44,631 nucleotides of DNA from Candidatus Aquidulcis sp. (GTDB lineage Bacteria; Chloroflexota; Anaerolineae; UBA4142): positions 13,137 through 57,767 of the forward strand of contig DYJA01000038.1 of NCBI GenBank assembly GCA_020723345.1, written 5' to 3'. Made by a program: the position numbers and the translations under genes. Of this stretch, positions 32,948 to 40,891 are shown in pieces. The stretch's first letter is position 1, and each line of letters starts with the position of its first letter. Below the pieces are notes generated by a model that saw only the letters and a program-made list of their open reading frames with translations, was not told where the DNA came from and made no database searches.

Positions 32948-33012
32948 GGACACAGATAAACACTGATACACACTGATAAGAAATCTGTGTCAATCTGTGT
33001 TAATCAGTGTCC
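32948..33012. repeat. GGACACAGATAAACACTGAT inverted repeat, upstream of Trypco1
   Basis: Left GGACACAGATAAACACTGAT... and right ATCTGTG...AATCAGTGTCC. It lies in the leader between promoter and Trypco1 start. Together with 32527-32594 it brackets the Trypco1 gene. Confidence 0.85.
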
Positions 33013-33045
33013 AATTGATTTTGAGTTGATTCGTGAGGCAACGCA

Positions 33046-33074
33046 ATTATACAACATTCCGCGCGTCGTGTCAC
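33046..33074 (-). promoter_or_regulatory. Promoter for the Trypco1/trypsin-STAND operon
   Basis: Minus strand GTGACA (33074-33069), 17-bp spacer, TATAAT (33051-33046); the -35 overlaps the stop of the permease gene. The leader of about 110 bases contains the 32948-33012 hairpin. Confidence 0.65.
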
Positions 33075-33832
33075 CCACTCAATCCCCACCGCGCGCGCAC
33101 GCGCGTCTCAATCGGCGCGAAGATGAGGCGATCCACGACCAGACCAATCGCGATGATGACGAGCATGACCGCCATGACTCGGCTCATATCATTCAGTTCA
33201 CGCCCCATATTCAGCAAATAACCGAGACCAAGACTGGTGCTAGCATATAGCAATTCCGCCGCCATCAGCGACCGCCACGCGAACGACCACCCCAGTTTCA
33301 TCCCTGTGATGATTTCGGGAAGCGCGGCGGGAAAAATCACGAGCGCGTACATTTTCCAGCCGTGCGCGCCCAGGTTGCGCGCTGCGCGCAGGTACAACGG
33401 CGGCGTGTTTTTTACGCCCGCTTCGGTCGCGGTGGTGATCGCGAGCAGCGCACCCATGATGACGACGAAGAAAATCGCGGTTTCGCTCATGCCGAACCAC
33501 AAGATCGCGAACGGCAGCCAGCAGATGGAAGGCAGTGTTTGCAGACCCAACGCGATTGACCCGACGGTCTCGTCGAGCAATTTGCTGCGCCCAATCGCGA
33601 GTCCGCTCAGAATCCCGATACTTGCCGAAATTCCAAAGCCGATCACGAGTCGCTGCATCGAAGTTACGATGCCGATGAGGTATGTGCCATTTTGAAAGCC
33701 GCGCACCAGCGTTTGGACGACGCCGAGCGGCGATGGGAAAATATACTCCGCCCACAACCCCGACCACGCGAGCGCTTGCCACACCGCGAGGAGCGCGGCG
33801 AAGAAAGTGAGTTTGCGCGTTAAGTTGTTCAT
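33071..33832 (-). CDS. ABC transporter permease, SsuC/TauC/NrtB family
   Basis: 253 residues with about six TM helices and the BPD permease coupling motif (ARNLGAHGWKMYALVIFPAALPEIITGMKLGWSFAWRSLMAAELL). LQTLPSICWLPFAILWFGMSETAIFFVV is typical of sulfonate, taurine, nitrate and related importers. ATG 33832 has AAGGAA upstream. Third component of the importer with the binding protein and ATPase encoded upstream; the substrate cannot be fixed from sequence, but Rrf2 control suggests a sulfur or redox-linked compound. Confidence 0.93.
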   Translation of the reverse strand: MNNLTRKLTFFAALLAVWQALAWSGLWAEYIFPSPLGVVQTLVRGFQNGTYLIGIVTSMQRLVIGFGISASIGILSGLAIGRSKLLDETVGSIALGLQTLPSICWLPFAILWFGMSETAIFFVVIMGALLAITTATEAGVKNTPPLYLRAARNLGAHGWKMYALVIFPAALPEIITGMKLGWSFAWRSLMAAELLYASTSLGLGYLLNMGRELNDMSRVMAVMLVIIAIGLVVDRLIFAPIETRVRARWGLSG

Positions 33833-33842
33833 AAGATTCCTT

Positions 33843-33901
33843 GCAGGGGAGCAGAGGAGCAGGAGAGCGTTCTCCCCTGCTCCTCTGCCCCCCTGCTCCC
33901 C
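33843..33901. repeat. GCAGGGGAGCAGAGG palindromic element, intergenic copy
   Basis: GCAGAGGAGCAGG..AGA (from 33851) folds back on TCTCCCCTGCTCCTCTGC (33871-33888). Its first 15 bases (33843-33857) are identical to 37319-37333, the copy lying in frame inside tgt. Confidence 0.85.
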
Positions 33902-33913
33902 GCGCGTATTGCA

Positions 33914-34735
33914 TCAGAGTACGTCGTCTCCCACCATTTGCGCTTCCAACGTTTGCAACAAACGCGCGTCCGCGTCACGTGTGCTTGCGAGCACATCCTC
34001 TTTCAGCACCGCCATAATTTCGCGCGCAAGATCGACGACCGCGTAACTTTCGATTTGGCGCGGACGCGGCAGATCGATGGTAAAGATTTTTTTGATGCGT
34101 CCAGGCCGCGCGGACAGCACGACGACGCGATCACCCAGCACGACGGCTTCGCGCACGTTGTGCGTTACGAACAAAATCGTCTTGCGCGTCTCGGTCCAGA
34201 TCGTTTGCAACTCGTCGTGCAGCAGATCGCGCGTCTGCGCGTCCAGCGCGCCGAATGGCTCGTCCATCAACAGCACGTCGGGATTGAGCGCGAGCGCGCG
34301 CGCAATCGCGACGCGCTGCTGCATCCCGCCCGAAAGTTCGTGTACCGATGCTTGCTCGAACTCGGCGAGATGCACCATTTGCAAGTACTTGCGCGCGATC
34401 ACTTGGCGTTCGGGTTTCGGCACGCCAATCATATTCAAACCGAATTTCACATTGTCGAACACGCTGAGCCAGGGGAAAAGCGCGGCGCTTTGGAAAATCA
34501 TTACGCGATCGGTACCGGTTCCCTGGATCGGTTTGCCGTCCATGCGCGCGTGTCCGCGCGTGGGCGCGTCGAGTCCGGCGATGACGTTGAGCAGCGTCGA
34601 TTTGCCGCAGCCCGACGGACCGAGTAGGCAGACGAACTCGCCCGCTTGCACGTCGAGATCAACCGCGTCGAGCGCGGTGAGCGCGCCGTTTTTGCTCTGA
34701 AAAGTTTTAGTCACATCGCGAATTTCGAGTTTCAA
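33914..34735 (-). CDS. ABC transporter ATPase, SsuB/TauB/NrtD family
   Basis: 273 residues with all ABC motifs: Walker A GPSGCGKST, Q-loop FQSAALFPWLSV, signature LSGGMQQRVAIARAL, Walker B VLLMDEPFGALD, and switch His in FVTHNVREAV. The C-terminal RPGRIKKIFTIDLPRPR is typical of sulfonate/nitrate importers. The start is TTG 34735 with AGGAGA six bases upstream; there is no nearby ATG. Gaps on both sides are filled by repeat elements, but all genes run the same way from the Rrf2 promoter. Confidence 0.94.
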   Translation of the reverse strand: MKLEIRDVTKTFQSKNGALTALDAVDLDVQAGEFVCLLGPSGCGKSTLLNVIAGLDAPTRGHARMDGKPIQGTGTDRVMIFQSAALFPWLSVFDNVKFGLNMIGVPKPERQVIARKYLQMVHLAEFEQASVHELSGGMQQRVAIARALALNPDVLLMDEPFGALDAQTRDLLHDELQTIWTETRKTILFVTHNVREAVVLGDRVVVLSARPGRIKKIFTIDLPRPRQIESYAVVDLAREIMAVLKEDVLASTRDADARLLQTLEAQMVGDDVL

Positions 34736-34745
34736 GTGGGTCTCC

Positions 34746-34825
34746 TGTTATTTGGCGATCAGGCGATCAGGCAATCGGGCAACCAGTTGATCGATTCCTG
34801 ATTGCCTGATTGCCCAATTGTCCGA
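34746..34825. repeat. CGATCAGGCAATCGGGC repeat element, copy 2
   Basis: GCGATCAGGCGATCAGGCAATCGGGCAACC on the left and inverted CCTGATTGCCTGATTGCCCAATTGTCCG on the right. It abuts the stop of the binding-protein gene and matches the 20819-20880 family. Confidence 0.8.
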
Positions 34826-35881
34826 TTATTGCACCGCCGCCAACCCTTTATCTTTCAGCACCGCGTTCAACAACGTCAAGTCGTAAATCTCATCCAGGTT
34901 TGGCGCGGTGTCGCCGAGAAAGCCGAGTTTGAACGCGGCGTCGGCGGAACCGAACAGCGACGCGCGAATGGGATCGTACGTGATGTTCTGGCGCGACCAC
35001 GCGTCGTCCAAAACGTCTTTCGATAGCGCCGCGCCTGTCAGTCGTTCGATTTCACTGTTCAGTTTTTGTTTTGCCGCGACGGGATCGCCGTTGATGCGCT
35101 GCGTCAATTCGACGTGCGCGACGAGAAATTTCTTGACGAGATCGGGTTGCGCTTTCAAGAATTTCGTGCTGACGATGATGTGTGCGACGACAAATTTCCC
35201 GTCTTGCCACAGCGCGCGTTCGTCGAGAAAAATTTTGCCATTCGCCTCGCGCGCCAACCGCGCGCCCCAGGGTTCGGGAACCCACGCCGCGTGAATTTCT
35301 TTTTTCAGGAACAGGGTGAGGATGTCGGGGTTTGCAATCGGGATGACTTGGGTGTCGCCGCCTTGCTCTTTCAATTTGAATCCTTGATTCATCAACCACG
35401 CTCGCGCGGCAACGTCTTGCGTATTGCCGAGTTGCGGCGTCGCGATTTTCTTGCCGCGAAAATCGGCGGGCGAATTGATCCCCGCGTCGCTGCGGACGAC
35501 GAGCACCGCGCCGCCGCTTGTCGCGCCCGCGACGATCCGCAGCGCCTCGCCCTTCGATTTGACGTAGCCGTTGAGCGCGGGGTTCGGTCCGATGTACGTG
35601 AGATCGAGTTGCCCCGCAAACAGCGCTTCAATCGCGGAGGGTCCCGCGTTGAAAATTTTGGGATCGATCTTCGCGCTATCGCCCAGCGCGCGCGCGAACG
35701 TACCGTCGGCAATGCCGATGACGGCTTGCGCGTGCGTGATGTTCGGAAAGTAGCCAAAGCGGACGATGGCGGGATTGCTTGCCGAAGGAGCCGCGGATTG
35801 GCTGGCGCAGCCGGTGAGTGCGATCACCCATGCGGCGAGTAGAATCGATCCAACCTGAACAACCCACGAATTGTTTTTCAC
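34826..35881 (-). CDS. ABC transporter substrate-binding lipoprotein, SsuA/NMT1-like family
   Basis: 351 residues. The N-terminus is a lipoprotein signal (VGSILLAAWVIALTGCASQ, lipobox LTGC). The mature protein (VRFGYFPNITHAQAVIGIADGTFA, FNAGPSAIEALFAGQLDLTYIGPNPALNGY, GGAVLVVRSDAGINSPADFRGKKIATPQLGNTQDVAARAWL) follows the aliphatic sulfonate/nitrate/taurine binding-protein family. The start is GTG 35881, overlapping the Rrf2 stop (GTGA), with GGAGG nine bases upstream. Co-transcribed with the regulator; substrate uncertain. Confidence 0.92.
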   Translation of the reverse strand: MKNNSWVVQVGSILLAAWVIALTGCASQSAAPSASNPAIVRFGYFPNITHAQAVIGIADGTFARALGDSAKIDPKIFNAGPSAIEALFAGQLDLTYIGPNPALNGYVKSKGEALRIVAGATSGGAVLVVRSDAGINSPADFRGKKIATPQLGNTQDVAARAWLMNQGFKLKEQGGDTQVIPIANPDILTLFLKKEIHAAWVPEPWGARLAREANGKIFLDERALWQDGKFVVAHIIVSTKFLKAQPDLVKKFLVAHVELTQRINGDPVAAKQKLNSEIERLTGAALSKDVLDDAWSRQNITYDPIRASLFGSADAAFKLGFLGDTAPNLDEIYDLTLLNAVLKDKGLAAVQ

Positions 35882-36354
35882 CGTGATATTCCTCCGATGT
35901 TTTTTGCGCGCCCAGATCGTTTTGGAGAGCGGCGCGATTTTGTGCGTGCGACTGCATCGGCGAGCGAGGTATTGTCGATCACTCCGACGATGGCTGTGCG
36001 TACCTGATTCATCACCGCGCGTAGCGCGCAGGTGCGTTCGTCCGGGCAGGTGCAGGGCTCGTACGCGATTTTGCTGATGCAACTGACCGGCGCAATCGTT
36101 CCATCGAGGATGCGGATGACTTCACCCAGCATGATGTATTTGGCTGGGCGTCCGAGCGTGTATCCGCCGCCCGCGCCGATCTGACTGCGCACGATGCCGC
36201 TGTTGCGGAGCGTGAGAAAAATCTGTTCGAGGAATTTGAGGGGGATATTGTTGCGCTTGGCGAGGTCCTTTAGCGGTACTGGGGAGAGGTCTTTGTGCGA
36301 CGCTAGATCCATCGATGCCAATAGTCCGTACTTGCTGCGTTTGGAGAGTTTCAC
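35878..36354 (-). CDS. Rrf2-family transcriptional regulator with cysteine cluster
   Basis: 158 residues. Winged helix-turn-helix (MKLSKRSKYGLLASMDLA, VPLKDLAKRNNIPLKFLEQIFLTLRNSGIVRSQIGAGGGYTLGRP) of the IscR/CymR/NsrR family. Cys92, Cys101, Cys103 and Cys109 lie where Rrf2 proteins bind an Fe-S cluster or sense redox or cysteine status. The start is GTG 36354 (weak AGGAAA site). The gene's own promoter has an inverted repeat just after the -10 box, so it probably represses itself and the ABC importer genes that follow without a break. A CymR-like role in sulfur supply is a reasonable guess. Confidence 0.92.
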   Translation of the reverse strand: MKLSKRSKYGLLASMDLASHKDLSPVPLKDLAKRNNIPLKFLEQIFLTLRNSGIVRSQIGAGGGYTLGRPAKYIMLGEVIRILDGTIAPVSCISKIAYEPCTCPDERTCALRAVMNQVRTAIVGVIDNTSLADAVARTKSRRSPKRSGRAKNIGGISR

Positions 36355-36373
36355 TGCGATTGTTTCCTATAAT

Positions 36374-36392
36374 TCCTACTAGTTTTGTAGGA
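36374..36392. promoter_or_regulatory. Probable Rrf2 operator
   Basis: TCCTAC (36374-36379), 7-base spacer, GTAGGA (36387-36392), directly downstream of the -10 box and upstream of the Rrf2 start. Its position fits repression by the regulator encoded next to it. Confidence 0.6.
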
Positions 36393-36421
36393 TTTATAGC
36401 AAACCAGACAAGATTTGTCAA
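36393..36421 (-). promoter_or_regulatory. Promoter for the Rrf2-ABC importer operon
   Basis: Minus strand TTGACA (36421-36416), 17-bp spacer, TATAAA (36398-36393): a near-consensus promoter abutting the operator. Confidence 0.75.
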
Positions 36422-36491
36422 GCACAGAGAGCATTCATTGTGTCCTGCCTGTTCGATTTGGCAAAGATGTGGGCTGCCGTTCCGGTCTTTT

Positions 36492-37742
36492 CTATTTGCG
36501 GAATTTGCCTTCTTGAATTGCTGTACGTACCTCGCGCATAAACCGCATCATCATTCGCAAATTGTGAATCGTCGCCAATCGATAGTAGATCAATTCTTTC
36601 GCGCGATGGAGATGGCGCAAGTACGCGCGCGAAAAATTCTGACAGGTGTAACAATCGCACGTTGGATCGATGGGCGCGCGATCCAGCGCAAAGCGCGCGT
36701 TGCCGATGTTGATGCGCTGCTCCGCATTCTCCGCGATTTCGCGCGCGACGAGCAGCGCGCCGTTGCGCGCCCACCGCGTCGGCGACGCGCAGTCGAACAA
36801 GTCAATCCCGCGCGCGACGCCTTCGACAATATCTTGCAGTTCGCCGATGCCGAGGAGGTGGCGCGGTTTGGCGTCGGGCAAAAGCGGAATCGTCCAATCC
36901 AAAATCGCGTGCATCTCTTTTTTCGATTTGCCGAGCGAGCCGCCGACGCAAATTCCGTCGAACGGCAAGCCGCCGATGACGCGCGCGCTCTCTTCGCGCA
37001 AATCGCGATACGCGCCGCCCTGCACGATGCCGAACAGCGATTGGTATTCGTGTCGCGTTTTGTTGTGTTGTGCGAGACAGCGTTCCGCCCAGCGATGCGT
37101 GCGCGCGAGCGCGGTACGCGTGTACTCGTACGAATCGAGCGGCGACGTACATTCGTCGAATGTGACGACAAAATCCGCGCCGAGTTGATGCTGAATTTGC
37201 AGCGAGCGTTCGGGATCGAGCCGCATCAGCGCGCCGTCGAGATGCGAGCGGAAGGTGACGCCGTCGTCGTCGATCTTACAAAGTGGTGTCGCACTGACAC
37301 GCGCAGGGGTGCGGGGGCGCAGGGGAGCAGAGGCGAAGTTTTTCTCCTCTGCTCCCTTGTTCTCCTGCTCCCCTGCCGAATCTTCGTCGGGAAATATATC
37401 CGCGATCTTCCCCACGCCGTCGCGAATCGCCGCGCCAAGCGAAAAAACTTGAAAGCCGCCGCTGTCGGTCATCAAGGGATGACGCCAGTTCATAAACGCG
37501 TGCAAGCCGCCGAGTTCCGCGATTTTTTCCGACCCAGGTCGCAGCGCGAGGTGGTACGTGTTCGCGATCAGCAATTGCATGCCGACGCGTTCGAGGTCGT
37601 CGGGCGTCAGTGCTTTCACCGATGCTTGTGTCGCAACTGCCATGAACGCAGGCGTTTCGATGTCGCCATGTGTGGTGTGGATCACGCCTGTGCGCGCGCG
37701 CGTGGTCGTGTCGTGCGATGTGATTTCGAATGTCAGAGTCAT
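36492..37742 (-). CDS. tgt: Queuine tRNA-ribosyltransferase with a repeat-encoded insertion
   Basis: 416 residues; usual bacterial Tgt is about 370-380. It exchanges guanine for preQ1 in tRNA anticodons. Conserved blocks: TDSGGFQVFSL (Asp93), FDECT, GIVQGG, GFDGICVGG-like, GIDLFDCASPTRWARNG (nucleophile Asp in this block), and zinc ligands Cys362, Cys364, Cys367 and His393 (TCDCYTC...TIHNL). Between FSLG and DDDGVTFRSHLDG is an unusually long loop (about 105-157), of which residues about 121-148 (Glu/Gln/Lys- then Arg/Pro-rich) are encoded by a palindromic repeat. The frame is intact and all catalytic residues remain, so it is probably active. ATG 37742 lacks a clear ribosome site. Confidence 0.95.
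   Translation of the reverse strand: MTLTFEITSHDTTTRARTGVIHTTHGDIETPAFMAVATQASVKALTPDDLERVGMQLLIANTYHLALRPGSEKIAELGGLHAFMNWRHPLMTDSGGFQVFSLGAAIRDGVGKIADIFPDEDSAGEQENKGAEEKNFASAPLRPRTPARVSATPLCKIDDDGVTFRSHLDGALMRLDPERSLQIQHQLGADFVVTFDECTSPLDSYEYTRTALARTHRWAERCLAQHNKTRHEYQSLFGIVQGGAYRDLREESARVIGGLPFDGICVGGSLGKSKKEMHAILDWTIPLLPDAKPRHLLGIGELQDIVEGVARGIDLFDCASPTRWARNGALLVAREIAENAEQRINIGNARFALDRAPIDPTCDCYTCQNFSRAYLRHLHRAKELIYYRLATIHNLRMMMRFMREVRTAIQEGKFRK
37319..37376. repeat. GCAGGGGAGCAGAGG palindromic element in frame inside tgt
   Basis: GCAGGGGAGCAGAGG (37319-37333) with inverted CCTCTGCTCCC (37346-37356) and CCTGCTCCCCTGC (37364-37376). Same family as the intergenic 33843-33901. Confidence 0.88.
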
Positions 37743-37790
37743 AGTTCACGATGCCGAGATTCGTTCTTCGTGTCTCTGCGTGGACAATGA

Positions 37791-37819
37791 ATTCTACCGA
37801 CTAGGTCACGCGCATGGTC
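37791..37819 (-). promoter_or_regulatory. Promoter for tgt
   Basis: Minus strand TTGACC (37819-37814), 17-bp spacer, TAGAAT (37796-37791). The -35 box lies inside the end of the 59-residue membrane protein gene. Confidence 0.6.
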
Positions 37820-37980
37820 AAGAACATTCCGGCGGCGATCAAGCCCATCAAGACCCAGGTTGCCCAAGCCACGTTCAGCGTCACGCTAAAGTACAATCCG
37901 ATCGGCGGGAGCATGATCAGCGCGAACGCGAGCATCTGCAACCAGAATTTGCGCTGCGCGTTAGATTTGTTTTGACTCAT
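37801..37980 (-). CDS. Small two-TM membrane protein coupled to the lactate permease
   Basis: 59 residues: a short basic N-terminus (MSQNKSNAQRKFWLQ) and two hydrophobic helices (LAFALIMLPPIGLYFSVTL and WATWVLMGLIAAGMFLTM). The ATG at 37980 overlaps the permease stop as ATGA, so its translation should depend on the permease. Not recognised as a known family. It may be an accessory or stabilising subunit of the permease; that is inference from coupling only. It is a real gene rather than a shadow, since it is exactly coupled and has clean TM composition. Confidence 0.75.
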   Translation of the reverse strand: MSQNKSNAQRKFWLQMLAFALIMLPPIGLYFSVTLNVAWATWVLMGLIAAGMFLTMRVT

Positions 37981-39530
37981 CGCGGCATCACTCCGATCAG
38001 AACCCAGGTCGCCAGACTGATGCCGACGATCAAGATCGCGATATACAGCAACAATGAACGCATAACCAAGCCCTCTTTGCCGCTCAAACCGGCGGTACTC
38101 GCGCCGACGATAATCTTGGTCGGCGCGATCACCGAGCCGATTGCCGCGCCGGAGGTCTGCGCCGCGAGAATGATCGCCGCGCTGTAACCGAGCAAATCGG
38201 CGGTGCGTTTTTGCAGCACGGTGAACACCACGTTCGAATTCGTATTCGAGCCGGTCATAAACGCGCCCAACACGCCGATCCACGGCGACGCGAGCGGAAA
38301 GAGCGCGCCCATTCCTTGCGCCAGCCCGCGCGCCAAAATTTCAGTCATGCCCGCGTGCGACATCACGGTCGCCATGCCGACCATCGCGGCGATGCCGATG
38401 GACGATGTGATGACTTGCTTGAGCGTCCCATTCGCGATGCGCGCGAGCGCGCCGGGTTGATACAAGCCCGCGCGGCGATAGACCAAGTACGCGATGAGCG
38501 CGGCGTACAGCAAAATCGCGCTCGCGTGAACGAGTAGATTGATCCGGCGGCCGAACTCGGCGGGCGTGATGAATCCAAGCGCGGTCCGCATCTCAGGAAA
38601 TTTGAGTTGAATCACGATGATTTGGCTCAAGAACGCGTTCAGCGGCGCGGCAAACGAAATGAGCATCGTCATCGCGATCAGCGCAAAGTACGCCGAAAAC
38701 GCGAGCAAGACCGCATCGCGCTTGATCGTCTGCGCTTGATCGTTTGCGCGATTGCCGCGGTACCAGCGTACCAAAATGAATCCGGCTGCCAAGCCCGCCA
38801 TTCCGCCGCCGAATCCGCCGATGCTCCACATCCCATTCGTCGCCAGCCAGTACTGCGTCAGCCCCATCAACGCGCTCATCACGAACCAGGGAATCCACAA
38901 TCGCCGCACTGCCGACCAGCCATCGGCGACGTGCAGCACCATCAAGCCGCAGCCGAAAGCCGCCAAGCCGAGTAAAAACGCGGCGGGCGCGGCAAGAACG
39001 TAGCCCGATATTCCACTCGCCGCGACCATCGCTTGAAACGATGTGCCGAGCGAGCCGAACGTCACCGACCAACCGTGTCCGAGTGACGGCGCGACGACCG
39101 CGACGAGCGGCGTAAATCCCAAGCCGATCAGCAACGGCGCGGTGACCGCGACCGGCACGCCGAACCCGCCGACGCCTTGGAGAAACGACGCAAAGGGCCA
39201 ACTGATCAACAGCGCTTGCATTCCGCGGTCGGCGGTTAATTGCGGCAGCGCGCGTCCGAGCGTCTTGATCGCGCCGGCTTCGTCCGCGACTTGGAAAAGG
39301 AAAAAAGCCGCCCAGATGATCAGCAGCACGTCGAGCGAAAGAAAAAGCGCTTTGGTTTGCGCGAGCGCGAGCAGATCGATCCCGGCGCCAAAGCGCGCGG
39401 CGGCGATCAAGATCGCGGCAAGCCAGCCCGCCGCCCCGGCTTTTGCGCCGCCCCACCGAAATACAACCATCAAAACGAGAATTACTAGAATCGGAGTGAG
39501 TGCCAGGAACCAATCGACGATGAAATTCAT
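37977..39530 (-). CDS. lctP: L-lactate permease (LctP/LldP/GlcA family)
   Basis: 517 residues, about 12-14 TM helices, normal for the lactate permease family. Family-like blocks: LLISWPFASFLQGVGGFGVPVAVTAPLLIGLGF, APSLGHGWSVTFGSLGTSFQAM and the C-terminal GAFMTGSNTNSNVVFTVLQ...LAAQTSGAAIGSVIAPTKIIVG. It imports lactate or glycolate with protons. ATG 39530 has AAGGA upstream; longer in-frame starts run into the preceding gene. It is 22 bases downstream of the PrsW-like gene and coupled to the small membrane protein. No lactate dehydrogenase gene is nearby. Confidence 0.93.
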   Translation of the reverse strand: MNFIVDWFLALTPILVILVLMVVFRWGGAKAGAAGWLAAILIAAARFGAGIDLLALAQTKALFLSLDVLLIIWAAFFLFQVADEAGAIKTLGRALPQLTADRGMQALLISWPFASFLQGVGGFGVPVAVTAPLLIGLGFTPLVAVVAPSLGHGWSVTFGSLGTSFQAMVAASGISGYVLAAPAAFLLGLAAFGCGLMVLHVADGWSAVRRLWIPWFVMSALMGLTQYWLATNGMWSIGGFGGGMAGLAAGFILVRWYRGNRANDQAQTIKRDAVLLAFSAYFALIAMTMLISFAAPLNAFLSQIIVIQLKFPEMRTALGFITPAEFGRRINLLVHASAILLYAALIAYLVYRRAGLYQPGALARIANGTLKQVITSSIGIAAMVGMATVMSHAGMTEILARGLAQGMGALFPLASPWIGVLGAFMTGSNTNSNVVFTVLQKRTADLLGYSAAIILAAQTSGAAIGSVIAPTKIIVGASTAGLSGKEGLVMRSLLLYIAILIVGISLATWVLIGVMPR

Positions 39531-39552
39531 CAACGATCCTTTCGCTGTAGAT

Positions 39553-40779
39553 TCAACGTAACCGTTCGGCGTTCTCGCGCAATTGCGCGACGCGCGCGCG
39601 CCACGCCTGCGCCAGTTCGTCGTCTTCCACTTTGCCGCCTTCTTGTTCGACTTGCCATTTGCGGTACGCCAATTCATTTTGCGCGTGCATGATCGCGTGC
39701 GCGGTCGCAGGCGCATAACCCGGCACATCGCGCACCTTGAACGGCGCGTCCGCGGCGATCAGCGCGTACTCGAGCGGAGTCACCGCGGTGTTCACTTCGC
39801 TTACCAACTGCTTGCGGATCAGTTCGACTTCCCACTTTTCGTTTTGGTAAATGCCGATGCTCAAAAGCACGAACGCCCACAGTTGCGACGCCAACGTACC
39901 TGCGGCAGTCGCCAGCCAAACGATTTGCGGCGGCGTCTCGGAGAAAAGCAATCGACTGCCGGTGAGCGCGCGAACGAGATCGTTGATGACTTTGGTGCCC
40001 AAGGTGTTCGCCAGGACGTTGGCGTAGATCGCGAGCGCGACGCCACTTACCGGCGCGAGCCATTTCAAGGTTGGATTGCGCGTTTGGCGCGCCAATCCAA
40101 ATCCCGCGCCGAACAACGCGCTGTAAATGAAATGTCCATTGATGCCGAGAAAAACGAATTGCAACGCGGCGAGCGATAAAAAGGGCGGCGTCCCGCTGAT
40201 CGCAAATTCGTTCAGCAGAAAAATCGTGTACTGCGCGGCGTTGAACCCCAAGCCGACCATCGCGCCGTACAACATTCCGTCGCGCAAATCGTGCAAATCC
40301 GAGCGCAGCAGCCAGAACAGAATGAGAATCGCCGCGCCTTTGACGACTTCCTCGACCATCGGCGATGTTACGACCGCGGTGAACGTTTCGGCGGAGAATC
40401 CGAAGATTTTTCCGCCCGATTGTTTGGCGAGTCGGAGCATATAGCCGTACAGCGTGTTGCTGAACGCGAGCGAGACGCTCGCGCTGACCGCCGCGCCCCA
40501 TAGCGCCACGCCTGCCAACAGGAGCGGCGATTCGTGCTCGCGGCGATCCAGGTACCACACAAAGAGAATCGCGGGACCGCTTGCGATGACGGCGATCAGT
40601 ACGCCGATCACAAACGCTTCGATCATGCGCGGCGCTCCGCCATAGAGGGGCCACAATAAATTATACGCGCCGATGCCGAGCAGCGCGACAAATAAAATTG
40701 CCACCAAGGTTGCAGTTCGACGGTCGCGCAGCGGCGATCCTGCTAACAAGTGTTTGATTTCCAAAGACGTGTCCTGCAT
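39553..40779 (-). CDS. PrsW-like intramembrane metalloprotease homologue
   Basis: 408 residues, about eight TM helices in the first 320 residues, then a soluble helical tail. PrsW-type motifs: YLDRREHESP, SPMVEEVVKGAAI (EExxK), GAMVGLGFNAAQYTIF (normally GxGFAxxEN; the Glu-Asn pair is Gln-Tyr here) and GINGHFIYSALFGAGFGLAR (conserved His). PrsW proteases cut anti-sigma factors in the membrane. The lost Glu may weaken or abolish activity, so it may be a non-peptidase relative. ATG 40779 has AAGGAC upstream. Confidence 0.85.
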   Translation of the reverse strand: MQDTSLEIKHLLAGSPLRDRRTATLVAILFVALLGIGAYNLLWPLYGGAPRMIEAFVIGVLIAVIASGPAILFVWYLDRREHESPLLLAGVALWGAAVSASVSLAFSNTLYGYMLRLAKQSGGKIFGFSAETFTAVVTSPMVEEVVKGAAILILFWLLRSDLHDLRDGMLYGAMVGLGFNAAQYTIFLLNEFAISGTPPFLSLAALQFVFLGINGHFIYSALFGAGFGLARQTRNPTLKWLAPVSGVALAIYANVLANTLGTKVINDLVRALTGSRLLFSETPPQIVWLATAAGTLASQLWAFVLLSIGIYQNEKWEVELIRKQLVSEVNTAVTPLEYALIAADAPFKVRDVPGYAPATAHAIMHAQNELAYRKWQVEQEGGKVEDDELAQAWRARVAQLRENAERLR

Positions 40780-40801
40780 AAATGTCCTTCTTTCGTTTTG
40801 A

Positions 40802-40810
40802 TGGTATAAT
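40802..40810 (+). promoter_or_regulatory. Extended -10 promoter for hutI
   Basis: TGGTATAAT (TGnTATAAT), about 80 bases before ATG 40892; no good -35. The same TGGTATAAT recurs at 42240 and 44151. Confidence 0.5.
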
Positions 40811-40891
40811 CAGGCGAGCCAAGTTTCTCGCAGATTCACTTTGTCGAGAATATAGCCGCGATTTCTACGAATGTCAAAACGGAGAACGCGT

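Noticed and set aside
37801-38283. 160-residue minus-strand frame covering the permease end
   Set aside because: It is a shadow of the permease frame. Only the 59-residue frame from 37980, coupled by ATGA, is supported.
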